From positions 1 to 64,000 of the forward strand of contig CALODM010000009.1 in the NCBI GenBank assembly GCA_942492125.1: DNA of 64,000 bases, in the 5' to 3' direction. Below are positions 8,115-16,856 of the stretch, one piece after another (the stretch's first letter is position 1; every line of letters begins with the position of its first letter). This DNA comes from BCD1 sp942492125 (GTDB lineage: Bacteria; Bacteroidota; Bacteroidia; Chitinophagales; Saprospiraceae). The notes under the pieces were generated by a model that was given only the letters and a program-made list of their open reading frames with translations, was not told the origin of the DNA and made no database searches. Position numbers and translations under genes: made by a program.

Positions 8115-9557
8115 ATGACAAAAACAAACCTAAAACTCCTGACCACTCCGGCATTTATTGCAGGTCTTGCCTTACTGCTTTTGAACGATTTCATTCTTAA
8201 AGGATATTATGGCAATTGGCTGACTGGTAAACTCTCGGATTTCGCAGGATTATTCGTCTTTGCCCTTTTTTGGATGGCCATTTTTCCCGGCTTTAGAAAA
8301 CAGGTACTATGGAGTGTGGCGATTTTCTTTATTTGGTGGAAATCGCCCTGGTCGGATGGATTTATCTATTTCTTTCAGGAATTATTGAATTATCACATTG
8401 TCAGGGTTGTTGATTATACAGACCTCATGGCATTGGTAATGTTGCCCATAGCATTGGTTTATTACGAAAAAAGCAAAAAAAAATACTTAAAAGTATCTCC
8501 TGTATTGATAGCGCTGCCGGCGGTTTTTGCTTTTGTTGCTACTTCGCCTGTTAGGCCCATGGTGTATTTCACGGACAGTCCTGTCGCTCCGGTAATCGCC
8601 TGGCAAAAATCTTCTGACTCCTTATGGGTCAAGAGAATTCCAGACCGAATGACGCAGGTTTTGCGTGCTGACACTAGTGAAGGATATACTACTTATCAAG
8701 GTTGGTTTAGCGCGATCAATGACCTTTATGTTGCGGAATTTGAAGATATATTGTTGTTCAGAGTAGGATCCGTTCCTATTTGGGGCGAACGGCCAAAACG
8801 ACTCGATGATTTTGAGAAAAGTAAAACCAAAATTCGCTTATCAGATTTTGTATTACCAGATTTCCGGAATACTGTTCAACCGCCGGATGATTGGTACCTT
8901 AAGAAACTCGACACCTTTTTTATAAAAACCAATTGTTTTGGATTTCCGGAAGAAATGAGCTTTAAAAATTCAAAATTGCACGGCCCGTATAAGCAGTTTT
9001 TCCCGGAAGGTCAACTTAAGGTCACGGGTACTTACTACCATGGTTTGGAAGATGGGAAATGGACAACTTATGGTCAAAATGGATTGATTGAACAAGAGGT
9101 TTTTTATACCAGAGGACAGCGAACAAAACAAATCTGGTATTCCAACGGTGAACCCTATGAAACCAAAAAGTATAAACTCAGGAAAACCTTTTTTATGCAC
9201 AGCAACGTGGCATTTTGGTCCAGTATGTCACTCAGTTTGTTCTTTGGGGTTCGGGTGGTAAGGCCCGGAGAACAGGAGCGCATGAAAAGGGGCAAAGGCT
9301 GGATCTTTTTACTGTCTTTGGTGTTACCCGCCGGCATAAAAATACTACAGGGGATAATACCGGTTTTCCATACAGGAGATTTTGATGAGGTTTTTTCCTT
9401 CGTGCTTGTCCAGTTGATCTTGTTTGCTGTTGTTTTCCAACTTTACAATAAAAAAACCCGGTCTTATGCCGAAAACATCTGGCTATCGTGTTTTTTGATA
9501 TTCGCAGTCATTGCTTTTGAGCAATGGGTTTATTTAAGGGATTTTCCTTTGTCTTGA
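8115..9557 (+). CDS. membrane protein with central MORN-like repeats
   Basis: 480 residues. Four or so hydrophobic segments in residues 10-140 are followed by a soluble domain. It contains MORN/YwqK-type repeats (HGPYKQFFPEGQLKVTGTYY, then GLEDGKWTTYGQNG) around residues 290-350, and three more membrane segments from about 365 to the end. The topology suggests an inner-membrane protein with a loop carrying the MORN repeats. No enzyme motif is seen. It follows the DUF4350 gene by 3 nt. I do not recognise a named family for the full length. Confidence 0.65.
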   Translation: MTKTNLKLLTTPAFIAGLALLLLNDFILKGYYGNWLTGKLSDFAGLFVFALFWMAIFPGFRKQVLWSVAIFFIWWKSPWSDGFIYFFQELLNYHIVRVVDYTDLMALVMLPIALVYYEKSKKKYLKVSPVLIALPAVFAFVATSPVRPMVYFTDSPVAPVIAWQKSSDSLWVKRIPDRMTQVLRADTSEGYTTYQGWFSAINDLYVAEFEDILLFRVGSVPIWGERPKRLDDFEKSKTKIRLSDFVLPDFRNTVQPPDDWYLKKLDTFFIKTNCFGFPEEMSFKNSKLHGPYKQFFPEGQLKVTGTYYHGLEDGKWTTYGQNGLIEQEVFYTRGQRTKQIWYSNGEPYETKKYKLRKTFFMHSNVAFWSSMSLSLFFGVRVVRPGEQERMKRGKGWIFLLSLVLPAGIKILQGIIPVFHTGDFDEVFSFVLVQLILFAVVFQLYNKKTRSYAENIWLSCFLIFAVIAFEQWVYLRDFPLS

Positions 9558-9583
9558 GGGGGAGGTTTTCTTTATTGGAAGAG

Positions 9584-9686
9584 AGATTACGTACCTACGG
9601 CACGTCTTATCACTCCGGGAGGGGCGGTGTTACCGGGATGGGGTCCCTAGCGGGACCGGAGTCTTTCCTGACCGGAATAGGCTTCT
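9584..9686 (+). repeat. structured leader, copy 1
   Basis: 103-bp GC-rich sequence repeated at 10892-10995. It contains an imperfect palindrome ACGTACCTACGGCACGT, a perfect hairpin GGTCCC-TAGC-GGGACC at 9642-9657, and flanking CCGG pairs, then runs directly into the first array unit. Confidence 0.8.
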
Positions 9687-10306
9687 TTCGGTGCCTTCAG
9701 GTACCCAATCCCGATCCCCCCCGGCAGGATTACCTAAATTTCGGTGCCTTTAGGTACCCAATCCCGGCCTCCCCCGGCAGGATTACCTAAATTTCGGTGC
9801 CTTTAGGTACCCAATCCCGATCCCCTCCGGCAGGAACATCTATATTTCGGTGCCTTTAGGTACCCAATCCCGGTCTCCCCCCCGGCAGGAACATCTATAT
9901 TTCGGTGCCTTTAGGTACCCAATCCCGGTCTCTCCCCCCGGCAGGAAAATCTAAATTTCGGTGCCTTTAGGTACCAAACCCCATCCCCTCCGGCAGGAAA
10001 ATCTAAATTTCGGTGCCTTTAGGTACCCAATCCCGGTCTCCCCCCCGGCAGGAACATCTATATTTCGGTGCCTTTAGGTACCCAATCCCGACCTCCCCCG
10101 GCAGGATTACCTATATTTTGGTGCCTTTAGGTACCCAATCCCGATCCCCTCCGGCAGGAAAATCTAAATTTCGGTGCCTTTAGGTACCAAACCCCATCCC
10201 CTCCGGCAGGAAAATCTAAATTTCGGTGCCTTTAGGTACCCAATCCCGGTCTCCCCCCCGGCAGGATTACCTATATTTCGGTGCCTTTAGGTACCAAATC
10301 CCGGTC
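9687..10306 (+). repeat. tandem array A, 12 units of 52-56 bp
   Basis: Units start at 9687, 9740, 9793, 9846, 9901, 9957, 10009, 10064, 10117, 10170, 10222 and 10277. Each opens with TTCGGTGCC, then a 4-nt loop (TTTA; TTCA only in unit 1), then GGTACC. This forms a 6-bp stem with one G-T pair. CAATCCCG, a C-rich tract, CCGGCAGGA and a variable A/T stretch follow. Units 6 and 10 match in their variable part, as do 7 and 11 over most of theirs, pointing to a two-unit block duplication. Spacing is not a multiple of three, so the array is not coding. Confidence 0.9.
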
Positions 10307-10312
10307 CAATTT

Positions 10313-10777
10313 TCAAAGAATTTGTTTAAAAATATACCTTTCATCATAGTCGACTTCAAATTCATCTAAAAGGTCGATGTACTCTTCAATAAATTTCATT
10401 TTACCATGGTGTGCCTTTTGATTTTGAATATAAGTCGCTACTCGGGGCACGGCATCCTTACTATATGAAAAAGCACCAAACCCTTTTTGCCAATTAAAAT
10501 CCTTTTCCAAAAAACCACGTCGGTTTATCCATTTGGTCGACTCTTCTTTCACCTCCCGCATTAAATCTGATAAAGCCTGTGTGGGACGAAATCCGAAAAG
10601 AATATGGATATGATCTTCAATCCCGTTTATCTGTAGTACCTTATGGTCATAGTTGCGGATAATGCCTGTTATATATTTATGCAATTCTTCCTCCCAAAGA
10701 GGATGAATCAGACATTCTCTGTATTTCACTGCCATTACCACCTGAATGTGAATTTGTGTATATGAATTAGCCATCAT
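10313..10777 (-). CDS. IS200-like / REP-associated Y1 transposase
   Basis: 154-residue HUH single-strand transposase (Y1_Tnp family), apparently intact. The HUH pair is H56 and H58 in EDHIHILFG, and the likely nucleophile is Tyr116 in ATYIQNQKAHH. The length is that of a stand-alone TnpA; there is no TnpB nearby. It starts at the first of two ATG codons. The stop lies only a few bases from the end of array A, and leader copy 2 begins about 115 bp upstream of its start. HUH transposases of this type recognise hairpins in single-stranded DNA, and the flanking units offer such hairpins, so they are its probable substrates (inference). Confidence 0.88.
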   Translation of the reverse strand: MMANSYTQIHIQVVMAVKYRECLIHPLWEEELHKYITGIIRNYDHKVLQINGIEDHIHILFGFRPTQALSDLMREVKEESTKWINRRGFLEKDFNWQKGFGAFSYSKDAVPRVATYIQNQKAHHGKMKFIEEYIDLLDEFEVDYDERYIFKQIL

Positions 10778-10891
10778 TTAAATTTTTTACTTCTATATAT
10801 AAAAGCCACGAGATGGTGAAACGTGACATTTTTTTGTAAGAAATTTTTTGAGGTATTCTTTCAATTGGCCTTTATTTTGGACCAGAAAATC

Positions 10892-10995
10892 AGATTACGT
10901 ACCTACGGCACGTCTTATCACTCCGGGAGGGGCGGTGTTACCGGGATGGGGGTCCCTGGCGGGACCGGAGTCTTTCCTGACCGGAATAGGCTTCT
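10892..10995 (+). repeat. structured leader, copy 2
   Basis: Direct copy of 9584-9686 with very few differences. These include one extra G before the central hairpin and loop TGGC instead of TAGC in GGTCCC-TGGC-GGGACC at 10951-10966. The extent of identity shows duplication of the whole leader/array module. Confidence 0.8.
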
Positions 10996-11350
10996 TTCGG
11001 TGCCTTCAGGTACCCAATCCCGATCCCCCCCCGGCAGGAATACCTAAATTTCGGTGCCTTCAGGTACCCAATCCCGATCCCCCCCCGGCAGGAATACCTA
11101 AATTTCGGTGCCTTCAGGTACCCAATCCCGATCCCCCCCCCGGCAGGAGTATCTAAATTTCGGTGCCTTTAGGTACCAAATCCCGATCTCCCCCGGCAGG
11201 AACATCTATATTTTGGTGCCTTTAGGTACCAAATCCCGGATCTCCCCCCGGCAGGATTACCTAAATTTCGGTGCCTTTAGGTACCAAATCCCGGCCTCCC
11301 CCGGCAGGATCATCTATATTTCGGTGCCTTTAGGTACCCAATCCCGGTCC
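10996..11350 (+). repeat. tandem array B, 7 units of 53-55 bp
   Basis: Units start at 10996, 11050, 11104, 11159, 11212, 11267 and 11320. The first three carry loop TTCA and nearly identical C-rich tracts; the other four carry TTTA. Both arrays begin with a TTCA unit next to the leader and end with a unit truncated at CCCGGTCCA. There is thus a common polarity from leader to tail. Confidence 0.9.
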
Positions 11351-11466
11351 ACCAATCCAGATATTCAGGGTACATTTTCAACAACTTTGTGTATATTGAC
11401 AGTTTGAAACTAAAATTTTTATATTCCATAATTAAGACTTTCCCCCGCTTAAGATTATTTTTTACC

Positions 11467-12714
11467 ATGACAAATAACCTTATTAAAACACCCTTCACGT
11501 TACCTTGCGGTGCTACTTTAAAAAACCGTTTGGTCAAGGCAGCCATGACCGAACGTATCGGTGATAAAAAGAATCAGGCTGTTCAGGATCATCAGCGCTT
11601 GTATGAAACCTGGGCCGATACTGGTGCAGGACTTTTGATCACTGGAAATGTCATTATCGATCGTCAACATTTGGAGTCTGCCTGTAATGTTGTTTTTGAT
11701 AATAAGGCAGATATTGACAAACTAAGTTCCTGGGCTGAATCGGGCAAAAAAAACGGGACACACATCTGGGTGCAAATATCCCATGGAGGACGACAGACCA
11801 ATATGATCAATGCGCTTCGCCCAAAGGCCCCTTCCGATGTTAAACTCAAAAAACTGGGCCTTTTCGGAAAGCCAAAAGCGATGTCAGAGGCTGATATACA
11901 GGAGGTATTTGAAGGATTTGTCCAGGCAGCAAAAATTGCCAAAAAATCAGGCTTTACCGGAGTGCAATTTCATTCCGCTCACGGCTATTTGCTCAGTCAG
12001 TTTCTGTCACCGATAACCAATAAAAGAACAGACCAATGGGGAGGGAGTCTGGAAAACCGCAGCCGCTTATTAAGGAATATTGTCCAAACTGCAAGGCAGG
12101 AGCTAGGGCCGGAATTCCCAATTTCCGTAAAGCTCAATTCCTCTGATTTCCAAAAAGGGGGATTTACGGAAGAAGAATCCCTGGAAGTTGTGAAAATGCT
12201 CGACCATGCCGGGATAGACCTCCTGGAAATTTCAGGAGGCACTTACGATAAGGTTGCCTTTTTTATGATGAACGATAAAGCGGGTGAAATGCGAGAAAGT
12301 ACCAAGGTCAGAGAAGCTTATTTTTTGAAATTTGCCGAAAAAGTAAGAGCCGTAAGTAAAATACCGTTAATGATCACAGGAGGATTTCGAACTTATGATT
12401 TTTGTAATGAAGCTTTGGCGAAAGGAGAACTGGACCTGATTGGAATGGCCAGACCTTTTGTCACTAACCTCGAAGATATTCCCCGTTTTCTAAAGGGAGA
12501 AGTAAAACAATTCGACAACTTCATATTGCGCACAGGTTACAAGGTGATTGATGACCTTGCTGAAGGTGGTTTTTATGCCAAACAGATCATACAGATGGCC
12601 CGTGGGGAAAGAATGAATTTGAAAATGAGCCCGATGGCCGCCTCCTTGTTTTTTTTCACCTACGAAATCAGAAAAGGTATCTTTAGAAAACTTTTTGGTG
12701 GAAAGGCTGATTAA
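11467..12714 (+). CDS. NADH:flavin oxidoreductase, Old Yellow Enzyme family
   Basis: FMN-dependent TIM-barrel enoate reductase-like enzyme of 415 residues from the ATG at 11467. An upstream in-frame ATG at 11389 would add low-complexity residues and overlap sequence next to the repeat array, so it is rejected. Family motifs are HGGRQT (106-111), HSAHGYLLSQFLSP (169-182), DQWGGSLENR (189-198) and IGMARPF towards the C-terminus, which together shape the FMN site. No C-terminal FeS or FAD domain is present, so it is the short NemA/OYE class. Substrate unknown; likely cytoplasmic. Confidence 0.9.
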   Translation: MTNNLIKTPFTLPCGATLKNRLVKAAMTERIGDKKNQAVQDHQRLYETWADTGAGLLITGNVIIDRQHLESACNVVFDNKADIDKLSSWAESGKKNGTHIWVQISHGGRQTNMINALRPKAPSDVKLKKLGLFGKPKAMSEADIQEVFEGFVQAAKIAKKSGFTGVQFHSAHGYLLSQFLSPITNKRTDQWGGSLENRSRLLRNIVQTARQELGPEFPISVKLNSSDFQKGGFTEEESLEVVKMLDHAGIDLLEISGGTYDKVAFFMMNDKAGEMRESTKVREAYFLKFAEKVRAVSKIPLMITGGFRTYDFCNEALAKGELDLIGMARPFVTNLEDIPRFLKGEVKQFDNFILRTGYKVIDDLAEGGFYAKQIIQMARGERMNLKMSPMAASLFFFTYEIRKGIFRKLFGGKAD

Positions 12715-12815
12715 ATTATTTGGAAAGTACTATACCTGACATCCGCTTTCTTTTGTAAAAACACTGTATTTTTCTCTGGTAAAAAGATAATCATTCCTTA
12801 ACTAAACTTACTATT

Positions 12816-13352
12816 ATGAAAAACACCACAACATCAGCAACCGGGTGGATCATTGCCACCTTTGCACTTTCTGCCCTTGTATTGATGGGCATTTCCCGCC
12901 CTGCTGCCGTGCCTGCAAAAACTTCTGTTGATCAGATCGCCAATTACAGCGCTGAACCCTTCATTGGGGAGATCTCCATGTTTGCAGGTAATTTCGCTCC
13001 CAGGGGCTGGGCTTTTTGCGATGGACAATTGTTATCCATTGCAGAAAATTCGGCCTTATTTTCATTGTTGGGAACAACCTATGGCGGTGATGGCAGAACA
13101 ACCTTTGCATTGCCTGATCTGAGAGGGAGGGTGGTCATTCACCCCGGAAACGGGCCTGGCCTGAGTAATTATCGCCTAGGTCAAAAAGGAGGTGCAGAAA
13201 GTATGGCTCCCCCGGAAGGTGTACCCGTAAAAGTGGAAAGATACGGACAGCGAAAGGTCATGCCCGTTGAAGTTCCTCATTCCAATATTCAACCATATGG
13301 TACAGTGAATTATATTATTGCCTTGCAGGGGATATACCCTTCCCGGAATTAA
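12816..13352 (+). CDS. tail-collar (microcystin-dependent/MdpB-type) domain protein
   Basis: 178 residues with an N-terminal hydrophobic segment (about 11-27, signal or anchor). A phage tail-collar domain follows at about 48-112 (FIGEISMFAGNFAPRGWAFCDG, LPDLRGRVVIHPG), and the end IALQGIYPSRN is the standard terminus of MdpB-type proteins. Such proteins in Bacteroidota are usually surface or exported rather than phage parts. After the TAA the same frame runs on into a T9SS-like tail, suggesting that this gene once encoded a longer T9SS cargo. Confidence 0.8.
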   Translation: MKNTTTSATGWIIATFALSALVLMGISRPAAVPAKTSVDQIANYSAEPFIGEISMFAGNFAPRGWAFCDGQLLSIAENSALFSLLGTTYGGDGRTTFALPDLRGRVVIHPGNGPGLSNYRLGQKGGAESMAPPEGVPVKVERYGQRKVMPVEVPHSNIQPYGTVNYIIALQGIYPSRN

Positions 13353-13367
13353 TCAATAACCCTTGCC

Positions 13368-13532
13368 GGAATCTTAAGATTCTATGATTTTACCGGAAAA
13401 CTTATCCGGGAAGAAGAGATATTTTCTCTGTCAAATACAACCGTTTCTGTGGGGGATCTGCCCCGGGGTGTGATTATTGTAGAGTTTACCTCCGGAGATC
13501 AGGTGTATGTTCGAAAACTCACGCTACATTAA
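13368..13532 (+). pseudogene. orphan T9SS type A sorting-domain remnant
   Basis: Open in the same frame as the collar gene and immediately after its stop, this stretch encodes GILRFYDFTGKLIREEEI, about 25 more residues including LPRGVIIVEF, and the end VRKLTLH plus TAA. The pattern matches the C-terminal two thirds of a T9SS sorting domain. The usual opening PNP motif and any start codon are absent. It is best read as the severed tail of the collar protein. Confidence 0.7.
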
Positions 13533-13579
13533 CCCCAATTGATTGTAATGTTCTAAGAAAATCGTATTTTGAACACCTT

Positions 13580-13629
13580 ATGCCATGTTATTCCTGTCCT
13601 CTAAAGACTTGAATGCATGGCATTTTTTG
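13580..13629 (+). terminator. intrinsic terminator after the collar gene remnant
   Basis: ATGCCATG at 13580-13587 pairs with CATGGCAT at 13616-13623, followed by a run of T. It lies 48 bp after the stop of the T9SS remnant, where a terminator for the undamaged gene would be expected. Confidence 0.5.
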
Positions 13630-13740
13630 TTTGGGGAATGCTTCATTCTTATTACATTTATGCGTTCTTGCCTGATTAGAGGAAATGTTTGCAAATTGAA
13701 TGATCCCAAGCCCTTTTCGAATAAAAATTAATTATCTCTT

Positions 13741-16700
13741 ATGAAAAAATCCCTGCTCTTTTGCCTTGTTGTTTTTACCTTATTTTCCTGTAATAAAAAT
13801 GAGGTGCCTGCTTCTGGTGACGACCTGACCAGTTATGTCGACCTCATGATCGGAACGGACGCCACAGGGAATATGTTCCCTGGTCCAAGTGTTCCTTTTG
13901 GCGGGGTCCAATTAAGCCCTGACACCTATAATGACGGCTGTTGCGCCGGCTATCATTACACCCATAACTCCATCATCGGATTTACACATACTCACCTGAG
14001 TGGCACGGGTTGTGCGGATTATGGAGATGTGTTGTTTATGCCGGCGGTAGGCCAAGTGAATATCATGCCGGGAACGGAAGAAGATCCCGATTCCGGGTAT
14101 CGTTCCAGATTCAGCCATGACCGGGAAACAACCTCACCCGGTTATTACAGCGTTATGCTTGATGATTATAATGTGAAAGTGGAATTGGCTGCCACTGCCC
14201 GTGTCGGTTTCCACAAATACACCTTCCCCGAATCGGACCAAAGCCATATCATCCTCGACCTGGAGCATGATATTACCAAAGGAGAAGACCCCAAAGAGGA
14301 TTGCTTTATCCGTATTGTTAGTGACACAGAAATAGAAGGATTACGCCATTCCCGAGGATGGGCAAGTGACCAGTATGTTTACTTCGTCGCGAAATTTTCA
14401 GAGCCTTTTTCCGAAGCTTTGACTTACCTGGATGATGAAGTACAACCGGGAGCCAGGGAAGTGACCGGCAAGGTCGTTAAAGCTGCCTTTAAATATGCCA
14501 CCCAAAAGGATCAATCCATTATGGTCAAAGTGGGCATTTCCGGGGTAAGTGTTGAAGGAGCCCGTAAAAACCTGGAATCAGAATTGCCGCACTGGGATTT
14601 TGAGGGTGTTGTCAATCAAACCAAAGACGCATGGAACAAGGAATTGAATGTTCTAAAGGTTGAAGGGGGGACGGAAGATCAGAAAACGAAATTCTACACA
14701 GCCCTTTATCACGCCTTATTGACCCCCAACCTCTACATGGATGTCGATGGCAAATATCGGGGTCTTGACCACAAGGTTCACGAAGGGGAAGGTTTCAATT
14801 ATTACAGTGTTTTTTCCCTGTGGGATACCTATCGTGCCTTACATCCATTGATCAATCTCATCAGCCCGGAACGCAATGAAGATTTTATAAAAACGATGAT
14901 AAAACAACAGGAACATACCGGATTACTGCCTGTTTGGGAGTTGTCGGGATGTGAAAATAACTGTATGATCGGTTACCACAGTGTACCCGTAATCGTGGAT
15001 ACCTACCTCAAAGGTTATCGGGATTTTGATGTGGACAAAGCTTTTGAGGCTATGCTGGCCAGTGGGGCACAGAACAGCGAAGGCATCCAACCCTACCGGG
15101 AATATGAATTTATCCCAAGAGATAAATCTTCCAATTCAGTATCCAAGGTATTGGAGTATGCTTATGACGACTGGTGTATCGCGCAATTTGCTAAAGCTAT
15201 TGGTAATGAAGATGTTTATAAAGAATACATCAAACGTGCCCAGTACTACAAGAATATGTTCGATCAGGAAACCGGGTTGATGCGTCCGAGATACGACGAT
15301 GGTACCTGGGTAAATCCTTTCGATCCATTGAAAATCACTATGCTGGATGGCGGTGATTACACAGAAGCCAATGCGTGGCAATATAGTTTTTACGTGCCTC
15401 ATGATGTCAATTCCCATATCGAATTGATGGGCGGCGATGAAGCGTATATCGCCAAGCTGGACACATTTTTCACCCTCGAAACCAGCAATGAAGATACCCC
15501 TTCAGATTTTGTAGGTTTGTTTGGTCAGTATGCACACGGCAATGAGCCTGGCCATCATATGCCCTATCTCTACAACTATGCCGGGGTGCCGTGGAAAGGT
15601 CAGGAGTTGATCCGAAAAACCATGCTTGAGTTGTACACCACCAAACCCGATGGTTTGTGTGGTAATGACGATTGCGGACAGCTATCTGCCTGGTATTTAT
15701 TCAGTGCCATGGGCTTTTATCCCGTTTGCCCTGGCCAGGACATGTATGTGATGGGCAGTCCGGTTTTCGACAAGGTTACCATGAACCTGCCTAATGGCAA
15801 ACAATTTGTGATCAATTCAAACAATGCGTCAAAGCAGAACATGTATGTGCAATCTGTTACCAGGAATGGAGAGGCTTATCCATATTCTTACATTTCCCAC
15901 ACCGAAATTCTCAAAGGCGGAGAAATAACTTTTGATATGGGGCCTGAACCCAATATGGCCTGGGGTGCTGATAAAGAACACCGCCCTTATTCCCTGGAAA
16001 TCGAACCGGAGAATCTGCTTAAACCACTGGGAACAGCCAAGGTATTTAATCCCTTTGTCAACACAGATCAAAAGCTTTTTTATGATAAAATAACCCTTGA
16101 ACTGGATTGTATTTCTGAAGATGTAGCAATATTCTTCACGCTGGATGGAAGCGATCCCGATAAAAACAGTACTCAATACACTGGTCCGTTTACCATTACG
16201 GAAACCTCTACGCTAAAGGCCAGAGCCTACAAAGAAGATATGGAACCCAGTGGCATTGCTACGCATGAATACATGAAAGCCGGTGTAAAATTTGATGGCA
16301 AATATCCCCTGGTAAAATATATTGATCCGGCTGATGGAAAAGATATTGGTGGTGACCCGGCTACCGGTAAATATGCTGATAATTATACGGCAGGAGGTGA
16401 CCAGGGGCTTGTGGATGGAAAGTTAGGTTCTTTTCTATATAATGATGGCTATTGGCAGGGATTCAGCGGAAAAGATATGGAGGTCGTCCTTGATCTGGGG
16501 AAACCAACAACAGTTAACAGAATTACTGCCGGCTTTCTGCAAAGCATCGGGGTTTGGATATTTTATCCTGTAGAAGTCGAGTTTGCTGTTTCTGAAAATG
16601 GAGAAGATTTCCAGTCTCTTGGGAAAATTGAAATTGAGGTGAGTGCTGAAACGGCCGTAGATGGTGTAAAATACCTCTCCAAACCGGCAGACGGTAAAAA

Positions 16701-16809
16701 AGTCCGTTGGGTAAAAGTTCATGCTAAGAACATTGGACTTTGCCCCGAATGGCACCACGGAGCCGGCGCTAAAGGATGGACCTTTGCGGATGAGATAATA
16801 ATCGAATGA
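13741..16809 (+). CDS. GH92 alpha-mannosidase lipoprotein with CHB_HEX_C and discoidin domains
   Basis: Surface-exposed glycosidase of family GH92 (Ca-dependent exo-alpha-mannosidases acting on N-glycans and mannans). The lipoprotein signal peptide ends at FSC, Cys17. The GH92 core occupies about residues 28-760, with SCENNCMIGYHS-like (GCENNCMIGYHS) near 405 and GNDDCGQLSAWYLFSAMGF near 640. A chitobiase/hexosaminidase C-terminal domain (FTLDGSDP) lies at about 780-850. A discoidin/F5-8C-like carbohydrate-binding module lies at about 890-1022. At 1022 residues it is longer than a plain GH92 enzyme (about 750). No SusCD pair is adjacent, so it is not in an obvious PUL. The gene ends at a strong terminator. 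Confidence 0.93.
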   Translation: MKKSLLFCLVVFTLFSCNKNEVPASGDDLTSYVDLMIGTDATGNMFPGPSVPFGGVQLSPDTYNDGCCAGYHYTHNSIIGFTHTHLSGTGCADYGDVLFMPAVGQVNIMPGTEEDPDSGYRSRFSHDRETTSPGYYSVMLDDYNVKVELAATARVGFHKYTFPESDQSHIILDLEHDITKGEDPKEDCFIRIVSDTEIEGLRHSRGWASDQYVYFVAKFSEPFSEALTYLDDEVQPGAREVTGKVVKAAFKYATQKDQSIMVKVGISGVSVEGARKNLESELPHWDFEGVVNQTKDAWNKELNVLKVEGGTEDQKTKFYTALYHALLTPNLYMDVDGKYRGLDHKVHEGEGFNYYSVFSLWDTYRALHPLINLISPERNEDFIKTMIKQQEHTGLLPVWELSGCENNCMIGYHSVPVIVDTYLKGYRDFDVDKAFEAMLASGAQNSEGIQPYREYEFIPRDKSSNSVSKVLEYAYDDWCIAQFAKAIGNEDVYKEYIKRAQYYKNMFDQETGLMRPRYDDGTWVNPFDPLKITMLDGGDYTEANAWQYSFYVPHDVNSHIELMGGDEAYIAKLDTFFTLETSNEDTPSDFVGLFGQYAHGNEPGHHMPYLYNYAGVPWKGQELIRKTMLELYTTKPDGLCGNDDCGQLSAWYLFSAMGFYPVCPGQDMYVMGSPVFDKVTMNLPNGKQFVINSNNASKQNMYVQSVTRNGEAYPYSYISHTEILKGGEITFDMGPEPNMAWGADKEHRPYSLEIEPENLLKPLGTAKVFNPFVNTDQKLFYDKITLELDCISEDVAIFFTLDGSDPDKNSTQYTGPFTITETSTLKARAYKEDMEPSGIATHEYMKAGVKFDGKYPLVKYIDPADGKDIGGDPATGKYADNYTAGGDQGLVDGKLGSFLYNDGYWQGFSGKDMEVVLDLGKPTTVNRITAGFLQSIGVWIFYPVEVEFAVSENGEDFQSLGKIEIEVSAETAVDGVKYLSKPADGKKVRWVKVHAKNIGLCPEWHHGAGAKGWTFADEIIIE

Positions 16810-16816
16810 TAAGAGA

Positions 16817-16854
16817 GCCACTAATGCCCGAATTTTCGTGCATTAGTGGCTTTT
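16817..16854. terminator. bidirectional terminator between GH92 and LRR genes
   Basis: GCCACTAATGC (16817-16827) and GCATTAGTGGC (16840-16850) form a perfect 11-bp stem with a 12-nt loop, followed by TTTT. It lies between two convergent genes and can serve both. Confidence 0.85.
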
Positions 16855-16856
16855 AT

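Larger units (their letters stand above)
9584..11350. mobile_element. composite: Y1 transposase gene between two direct leader-plus-repeat-array modules
   Basis: Layout: leader copy 1 (9584-9686), array A of 12 units (9687-10306), transposase on the minus strand (10313-10777), AT-rich spacer, leader copy 2 (10892-10995), array B of 7 units (10996-11350). The two leaders are near-identical, in the same orientation and about 1.3 kb apart. The leaders and arrays are visibly more GC-rich than flanking DNA and carry no consistent reading frame. The arrangement resembles a REP-associated tyrosine transposase (RAYT) with its cognate palindromes, but tandem arrays this regular on both sides of the gene are notable. 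Confidence 0.75.

Noticed and set aside
9687..11350. CRISPR array
   Set aside because: The units are contiguous tandem repeats with only minor variation, not conserved repeats separated by unique spacers, and no cas gene is near.
9524..11407. Several open frames across the two repeat arrays (for example 9524-9790 and 10848-11156)
   Set aside because: Unit spacing is 52-56 bp and not a multiple of three, so frames shift from unit to unit. Products are low-complexity and have no start context.
2453..13352. Recoding of TAA as a sense codon (two in-frame TAA stops)
   Set aside because: TAA is the normal terminator of many intact genes in the window, such as ftsH, aroA and nucleotidyltransferase, so general recoding is excluded.
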